Part shown: one piece after another, positions 60,321 to 64,000 of the stretch
Numbering within the stretch: position 1 is the stretch's first letter
Layout of the letters: the number at the start of each line of letters is the position of its first letter
Assembly (NCBI GenBank): GCA_002397315.1
Contig: DHAE01000007.1
Span: 272,875-336,874, forward strand
Length of the DNA: 64,000 bases
DNA from: Comamonadaceae bacterium UBA4962
GTDB taxonomy: Bacteria > Pseudomonadota > Gammaproteobacteria > Burkholderiales > Burkholderiaceae_C
Reading direction: 5' to 3'
Position numbers and translations under genes: made by a program
Notes under the pieces: model-generated
Database searches by the model: none
What the model saw: the letters and a program-made list of their open reading frames with translations, nothing else
What the model was told of the DNA's origin: nothing

Positions 60321-60349
60321 TCCCTCTCACTTCAAAAGGAATGCTTCCA

Positions 60350-61375
60350 ATGTTCGAAACCTCCATCGCCGGCAGCCTGCCGAAGCCCGCCTGGCTCGCC
60401 GAAACCCACAAGCTCTGGCCCCAGTGGCGTGCCGAAGGCGAGGCGCTGCGCCAGGCCCAGGCCGACGCGACCCTGCTGTGGATCAAGGCCCAGGAAGACG
60501 CGGGCCTGGACATCGTGTGCGACGGCGAGCAATCGCGCCAGCATTTCGTGCACGGCTTCCTGGAGCAGGTCGAGGGCATCGACTTCGAGCACAAGGTGAA
60601 GATGGGCATCCGCGACAACCGCTACGACGCGATGGTGCCGCAGGTGGTGTCCGCCCTGCGCCTGAAGGGCCGCGTGCATGCCTTCGAGGCCCGACTGGCG
60701 CGTGCCCATACGAAGAAGAAGCTGAAATTCACCTTGCCGGGCCCGATGACCATCGTCGATACCGTGGCGGACCGCTTCTACGGAGACAAGACCCAAATGG
60801 CCTTCGCGTTCGCGGAGCTGCTCAACCAGGAAGCGCTCGCGCTGCAGGCCGACGGCGTGGACATCATCCAGTTCGACGAACCCGCCTTCAATGTCTATAT
60901 GCAGGATGCCGCCGATTGGGGCGTGCGGGCGCTCGAGCGCGCGGCGCAGGGCCTGACCTGCACGACCGCGGTGCACATCTGCTATGGCTACGGCATCCAA
61001 GCCAATACCGACTGGAAGAGCACGCTGGGAGACGAATGGCGCCAGTACGAGACGGTGTTTCCCGCGCTCGCCAAAAGCCGCATCGACCAGGTGAGCCTGG
61101 AATGCATCCACTCCCACGTGCCGCCCGACCTGATGCGGCTGCTGGCCGGCAAGGATGTGATGGTCGGCGTGATCGACGTGGCGAGCGACGTGGTCGAGAC
61201 GCCGGAGGAGGTGGCCGACACCATTGGGCGGGCGCTCGAGTTCGTGCCGAAGGAGCGGCTTTTTCCGTGCACCAATTGCGGTCTGGCCCCGATGGGGCGC
61301 GACGTGGCGTGGCGCAAGCTGCAGGCGCTGGCGGAAGGCACGCGGCTGGCGAAGGAGCGGTTCGCCGCGGCGTGA
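60350..61375 (+). CDS. mesD: core-MetE type methionine synthase, MesD
   Basis: A 341-residue protein equal to the C-terminal catalytic half of MetE (full MetE is about 750 residues). Zinc ligands align as His209 and Cys211 in VHICYGYG, Glu251 in VSLECIHSH and Cys310 in PCTNCGLAP. QFDEPAFNVYMQD and LPGPMTIVDTVADRFY are conserved. Lacking the folate-binding N-half, it should take methyl from a donor other than polyglutamyl-methyl-THF. Adjacency to DUF1852 marks it as MesD. Two ATGs (60341, 60350) follow AAAAGGA; the second has better spacing. Confidence 0.9.
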   Translation: MFETSIAGSLPKPAWLAETHKLWPQWRAEGEALRQAQADATLLWIKAQEDAGLDIVCDGEQSRQHFVHGFLEQVEGIDFEHKVKMGIRDNRYDAMVPQVVSALRLKGRVHAFEARLARAHTKKKLKFTLPGPMTIVDTVADRFYGDKTQMAFAFAELLNQEALALQADGVDIIQFDEPAFNVYMQDAADWGVRALERAAQGLTCTTAVHICYGYGIQANTDWKSTLGDEWRQYETVFPALAKSRIDQVSLECIHSHVPPDLMRLLAGKDVMVGVIDVASDVVETPEEVADTIGRALEFVPKERLFPCTNCGLAPMGRDVAWRKLQALAEGTRLAKERFAAA

Positions 61376-61496
61376 CGCCGTCGGAGGAGCGCTCCGGTCG
61401 GGCATGAGGGGAGGGCTGGCGCCCTGCCTTCAGAAGAGCGCTGGGGGCAGGGCGGGGGGCCGGGGGAGGGTGCCTGAAGCGCTCCTTCCAGCGCGC

Positions 61497-62150
61497 TCAG
61501 CAGGCGTCTGCCTTCTGGGCATCGCGCCGGGCCAGCGCATGCCGCAGCGCCGCATGGAAACGCTCGGCCGCCACGTCGAGCGGCCAGGGTTGCCAGGGGG
61601 TCCCACCGTACCGGGCGGCCAGTGGGTCGGTGCCCATCACGGGCGCGTCGATGCGCAGGATGTCGCGCACCTCGCCCCGCGTCCAGCCCACGCAGTGCAC
61701 CGCCTCGCTGGCGGCCGCCGCCAGATCCGCCGCCTTGTGCAGCCGGTGCCTCTCCGGCGTCCAGTCCGGCAACCCGTAGCGCTGCGCGACCGCCTGCATG
61801 AGACGGTCTGCCACCGCGCGGAAGGGCTCGCCCAAGACCGCCTTCAGCGGCGAGATGCAGTCGAACCCCAGAAAGCCTTCTTCCGCGTCGTGCAGGATTT
61901 CCTGCAGTTCTTCCTCGGCGCTCAGCGGGCACGGTGCCGCCGCGCGCCGGAGCTCCAGCACCAGCAGCGAATGCTGCGCGACCGAGAGCGGCAGCGGCCA
62001 CGCCGATTCGCCGCCCCAGCGGGCCGTACGCGACAGCCGCACCGCCAGATCCGTGTCGGTCCACGCGGCGGGGTCCGGATCGATCAGGTCGAGGTGCGCG
62101 CCGGAGGGCAGGCGCATCCAGGCGCGGGGGAGCGGGAAGCCGGCAGTCAT
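61497..62150 (-). CDS. HD-domain phosphohydrolase-like protein
   Basis: A 217-residue protein with an HD-type metal site: His in LPLSVAQHSLLVLELR, His-Asp in LQEILHDAEEGFLGFD and a later Asp in HKAADLAAAASEAVHC. LPSGAHLDLIDPDPAAW at the N-terminus and the ISPLK motif after the HD resemble YfbR/YpgQ-type nucleotide hydrolases. The substrate is unknown. It is convergent with mesD across 120 bases of GC-rich spacer, and precedes a recombinase gene on the same strand. Confidence 0.82.
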   Translation of the reverse strand: MTAGFPLPRAWMRLPSGAHLDLIDPDPAAWTDTDLAVRLSRTARWGGESAWPLPLSVAQHSLLVLELRRAAAPCPLSAEEELQEILHDAEEGFLGFDCISPLKAVLGEPFRAVADRLMQAVAQRYGLPDWTPERHRLHKAADLAAAASEAVHCVGWTRGEVRDILRIDAPVMGTDPLAARYGGTPWQPWPLDVAAERFHAALRHALARRDAQKADAC

Positions 62151-62226
62151 CCCCGGGATTGTGCCGGGAGGCGGCATGGCCCGCTGGGATGGCGGGCGAC
62201 TGCGCCCCGGCGTTCCGCCGCGCGCT

Positions 62227-63309
62227 TCAGGAACGCCTGGGCGGCGCCTTGGGGTCGAGCAGGTTCGCCGCCTGGCTCGAACCGGTCGACCGGAAATACC
62301 CCATCACGGTCGCCACGCTGCGGTGGCCGGTCATGGCCATCGTGTCGGCCAGGGGCACGTTCTGGGATGCCGCCTCGGTGACGAACCCGGAGCGCAGCGA
62401 ATGCGCGGAATAGTCATCGGGCAGCCCGGCGGCCAGGGCCCGTTCCTTGACGATGTCGCGCACGGCGGCAGGGGAGAGCTCCCCGGCCAGCTTGCCGCCC
62501 TTGAGCACCCGGCGGAAAACCGGCCCCTCGGTGATGCGCGCGGCTTCCAGCCATGCCTGCAGGGCCTCGCCGGCCAGTCCTTCGATCGGCTTGTAGTTCT
62601 CCGGACGGTCCGCGGCGTGCTGGTTGGTCTTGGAATGGGCCAGCATGAACGTGAACGATGCCCCCCCGTGGCGCCGCAGGTGCTTCATGTCGGCGCCAGC
62701 GACCTCCGAGCGGCGCCGGCCGCCGCTCGCGAACGCGAACAGCAGCAGGGCCCGGTCGCGCAGGCCCTTGAGCGTCGCCGGATCGCAGGTTTCCAGCATG
62801 GCCATCAGCGGGTCTTTCGTCAGCGCATCCTTTTTCTTGGGCAGGTCGCCGCGCTTGCCGTAGGCCCGGCGGGTCTTGGTCAGCAGCTCGCGCACCTTCG
62901 CGTCCTGGCAGGGGTTTTCCACCTCCTTGAGCTGGTGGGTTTTGGAGAGCACCGCGATCCGGTGGACCAGGGTGTTCAGGGCCATGGCGCCCGGCTTGCC
63001 CTTGAACCCCGCTTTCACCAACACCTCGTCGATCGCGGGCGGCAACTCGTGCGCCAGCCCTTCGCCGGTACTGCGCTGGGCGTGGTCCACGATGAACTGG
63101 AGCACCACGGCCGGCGGCACCGGCAGGGCGATCGGCTGCCCATAGCGCAGATTGAACCAGGCGGCCCAGTACCGCAGGGCGGAGCGGTAGCTCGCCAGCG
63201 TATTGGCCGACTCACCCTCGCGCAGCAACTCCTCGACGGCCTTCGCCGTGGCATCCGACAGCATTTCCGGCTGCAGCGCGGGCACGTTTCCCGGCGGCGG
63301 AAGGCGCAT
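62227..63309 (-). CDS. tyrosine-type site-specific recombinase
   Basis: A 360-residue integrase/recombinase. N-terminal SAM-like core-binding domain (about 35-150, SANTLASYRSALRYWAAWFN) and a catalytic domain with Arg199 (SGGRRRSEVAG), Lys227 (HSKTNQ), His303 and Arg306 (AHSLRSGFV), His329 (TGHRSVATVMGYF) and Tyr338. All catalytic residues are present, so it should be active. It is divergent from a KfrA-like coiled-coil gene, the arrangement of the TnpS/TnpT cointegrate-resolution genes of Tn4651-type transposons. No transposase is visible within the window. Confidence 0.9.
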   Translation of the reverse strand: MRLPPPGNVPALQPEMLSDATAKAVEELLREGESANTLASYRSALRYWAAWFNLRYGQPIALPVPPAVVLQFIVDHAQRSTGEGLAHELPPAIDEVLVKAGFKGKPGAMALNTLVHRIAVLSKTHQLKEVENPCQDAKVRELLTKTRRAYGKRGDLPKKKDALTKDPLMAMLETCDPATLKGLRDRALLLFAFASGGRRRSEVAGADMKHLRRHGGASFTFMLAHSKTNQHAADRPENYKPIEGLAGEALQAWLEAARITEGPVFRRVLKGGKLAGELSPAAVRDIVKERALAAGLPDDYSAHSLRSGFVTEAASQNVPLADTMAMTGHRSVATVMGYFRSTGSSQAANLLDPKAPPRRS

Positions 63310-63436
63310 CGGCAGGCGAGAATGGCGCGAATTGACTTTTTTTCATACATACAATGTATTGTTTTCTACGGTACATGTCACGTTAGTCCCGATAAGAACC
63401 TCTTATCGTGGGTAATTTATGGAAGGGGAGAGGGCA
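63310..63436. other. AT-rich divergent region, candidate recombination site
   Basis: A notable drop in GC compared with the rest of the window. It contains a run of seven T, alternating ACATACAATGTATTG, and the 19-base inverted repeat at 63390-63408. In Tn4651-like elements the resolution site lies between the divergent recombinase and TnpT genes, so this gap is the place to look for crossover repeats. Promoters for both genes must also be here. Confidence 0.5.
63390..63408. promoter_or_regulatory. inverted repeat CGATAAGA-ACC-TCTTATCG
   Basis: A perfect 8+3+8 palindrome about 30 bases before the KfrA-like start codon. KfrA proteins repress themselves by binding inverted repeats at their promoters, so it may be an operator. 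It may equally be part of the recombinase core or accessory site. Confidence 0.55.
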
Positions 63437-64000
63437 ATGGCATCCAGAATGGTGAGAGGGCCGCGCGGCGTGCAGACGGAGGAGGTCTGGGCGGCGGCCG
63501 ACGCCGTGCTCGGGCTCGGCGAGCGGCCCACCATCGAGCGTGTGCGGCAGCAGCTGGGCAGGGGGTCGCCCAACACCGTGGGGCCGATGCTCGATGGCTG
63601 GTACGCGACGCTCGCCCGACGGCTGCAGGCACCCGCGGATCCAGCCAGCCCTGCGGAAGCTGCCGACGGACCCGCCGTACCCGCGCCCGTCCTGCGCGCG
63701 GCGAAAGCGCTGTGGGCCCGGGCGCTGCAGCAGGCCGACGAAGCCGCCGCCGCCGGCATCGCCCAATCACGCTCCGAACTGGGGGCGCAGGCCGAGGCCC
63801 TGCGCCAGGCCCAGGAAGAACTCACCAAGGAAAAGCAGCGCCTGGACGATCGCAGCGAGGCCTACACAGTCGCCCTGCAGGCCCGCGACGCCCAGATCGC
63901 CGAAGCGGCACGGCAGGCCCAGGAACTGCAGCAACAGCTACTGGCCTGCCAGCGGCAGCTGGACGCGGCCCGCTCCGAGAACGCGCAGCTGCGCAAGGCC
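63437..64000 (+). CDS. KfrA/TnpT-like DNA-binding coiled-coil protein (partial)
   Basis: 188 codons are visible before the window ends, with no stop. The N-terminal KfrA-type DNA-binding domain covers about residues 10-110 (VQTEEVWAAADAVLGLGERP; TIERVRQQLGRGSPNTVGPM). A long Ala/Gln/Glu coiled coil then runs to the edge (RSELGAQAEALRQAQEELTK; AARQAQELQQQLLACQRQLD). KfrA is a plasmid partition-associated repressor; TnpT of Tn4651 has a related layout and assists the tyrosine recombinase. ATG 63437 follows a very strong GGAAGGGGAGAGG; ATG 63419 is in frame but weaker. Confidence 0.85.
   Translation, partial: MASRMVRGPRGVQTEEVWAAADAVLGLGERPTIERVRQQLGRGSPNTVGPMLDGWYATLARRLQAPADPASPAEAADGPAVPAPVLRAAKALWARALQQADEAAAAGIAQSRSELGAQAEALRQAQEELTKEKQRLDDRSEAYTVALQARDAQIAEAARQAQELQQQLLACQRQLDAARSENAQLRKA

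Noticed and set aside
61376..61496. Possible stem-loop terminator between mesD and the HD gene
   Set aside because: Several GAGCGCT-type words are repeated in the spacer, but no single convincing stem with a loop and T-run could be drawn.

Overview
The window is GC-rich bacterial chromosome with tightly packed genes, many 4-base start/stop overlaps and GTG starts. Gene content and protein style (waaA/tolC/rhodanese/pcm neighbourhood, Entner-Doudoroff gluconate genes behind a TRAP transporter, AcnD/PrpF methylcitrate route, MesX/MesD-type methionine synthase) point to a betaproteobacterium of the Comamonadaceae, most like Acidovorax or Paracidovorax. That placement is inference from the sequence alone. 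I saw no rRNA, tRNA, CRISPR array or insertion sequence.

Layout. 0-16 kb is housekeeping: isochorismatase-like hydrolase, propionyl-CoA synthetase, EamA exporter, two alkylation-repair genes (ogt and an Ada/AlkA fusion), phosphomannomutase, a nitrilase-family protein, Kdo transferase, a Pat-type acyl-CoA synthetase/GNAT fusion, then TolC, rhodanese, a Pcm-like methyltransferase and a TetR regulator on the minus strand. 16.3-23.5 kb holds msrA followed by a probable zinc-starvation island: Zur/Fur regulator, ABC ATPase and FtsX-type permease, two secreted or membrane His-containing proteins, a DUF3299 protein and a ZnuD-like TonB receptor, with a perfect Fur-type inverted repeat in front.

23.5-34.7 kb is the most unusual part. 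Seven co-directed genes (deacetylase-like lipoprotein, UDP-GlcNAc 2-epimerase, processive GT2 synthase, bactofilin-like beta-repeat protein, secreted alpha-toroid protein, YaiO-type outer-membrane barrel, six-TM protein) look like a complete envelope or exopolysaccharide machine. They are bracketed by two closely related Crp/Fnr-type regulators. A TGTTCG-N4-CGAACA-like site occurs before the first regulator, before the lipoprotein gene and before the epimerase gene. A 58-codon coiled-coil ORF lies between regulator and locus.

35-39 kb: AEC transporter, a 3' remnant of an M20 peptidase, pdxH, a ChaC-like cyclotransferase and an OmpA-like protein. 38.3-45.8 kb: gluconate catabolism (LacI/GntR regulator, gluconokinase, three-part TRAP transporter, edd, eda) with two perfect palindromic operators. 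46-48 kb: acetyltransferase, glyoxalase I and an SDR. 48-55.5 kb: methylcitrate cycle (ScfR-type regulator, prpC, acnD, prpF, PrpB-like lyase); its prpE partner sits about 48 kb away at 1 kb. 55.6-58.2 kb: a TonB receptor behind NikR, with a near-canonical NikR operator between them. 58.3-61.4 kb: MetR, MesX (DUF1852) and MesD. The window ends with an HD protein and a divergent tyrosine recombinase/KfrA-like pair resembling the TnpS/TnpT modules of Tn4651-type transposons; the KfrA-like gene runs off the end.
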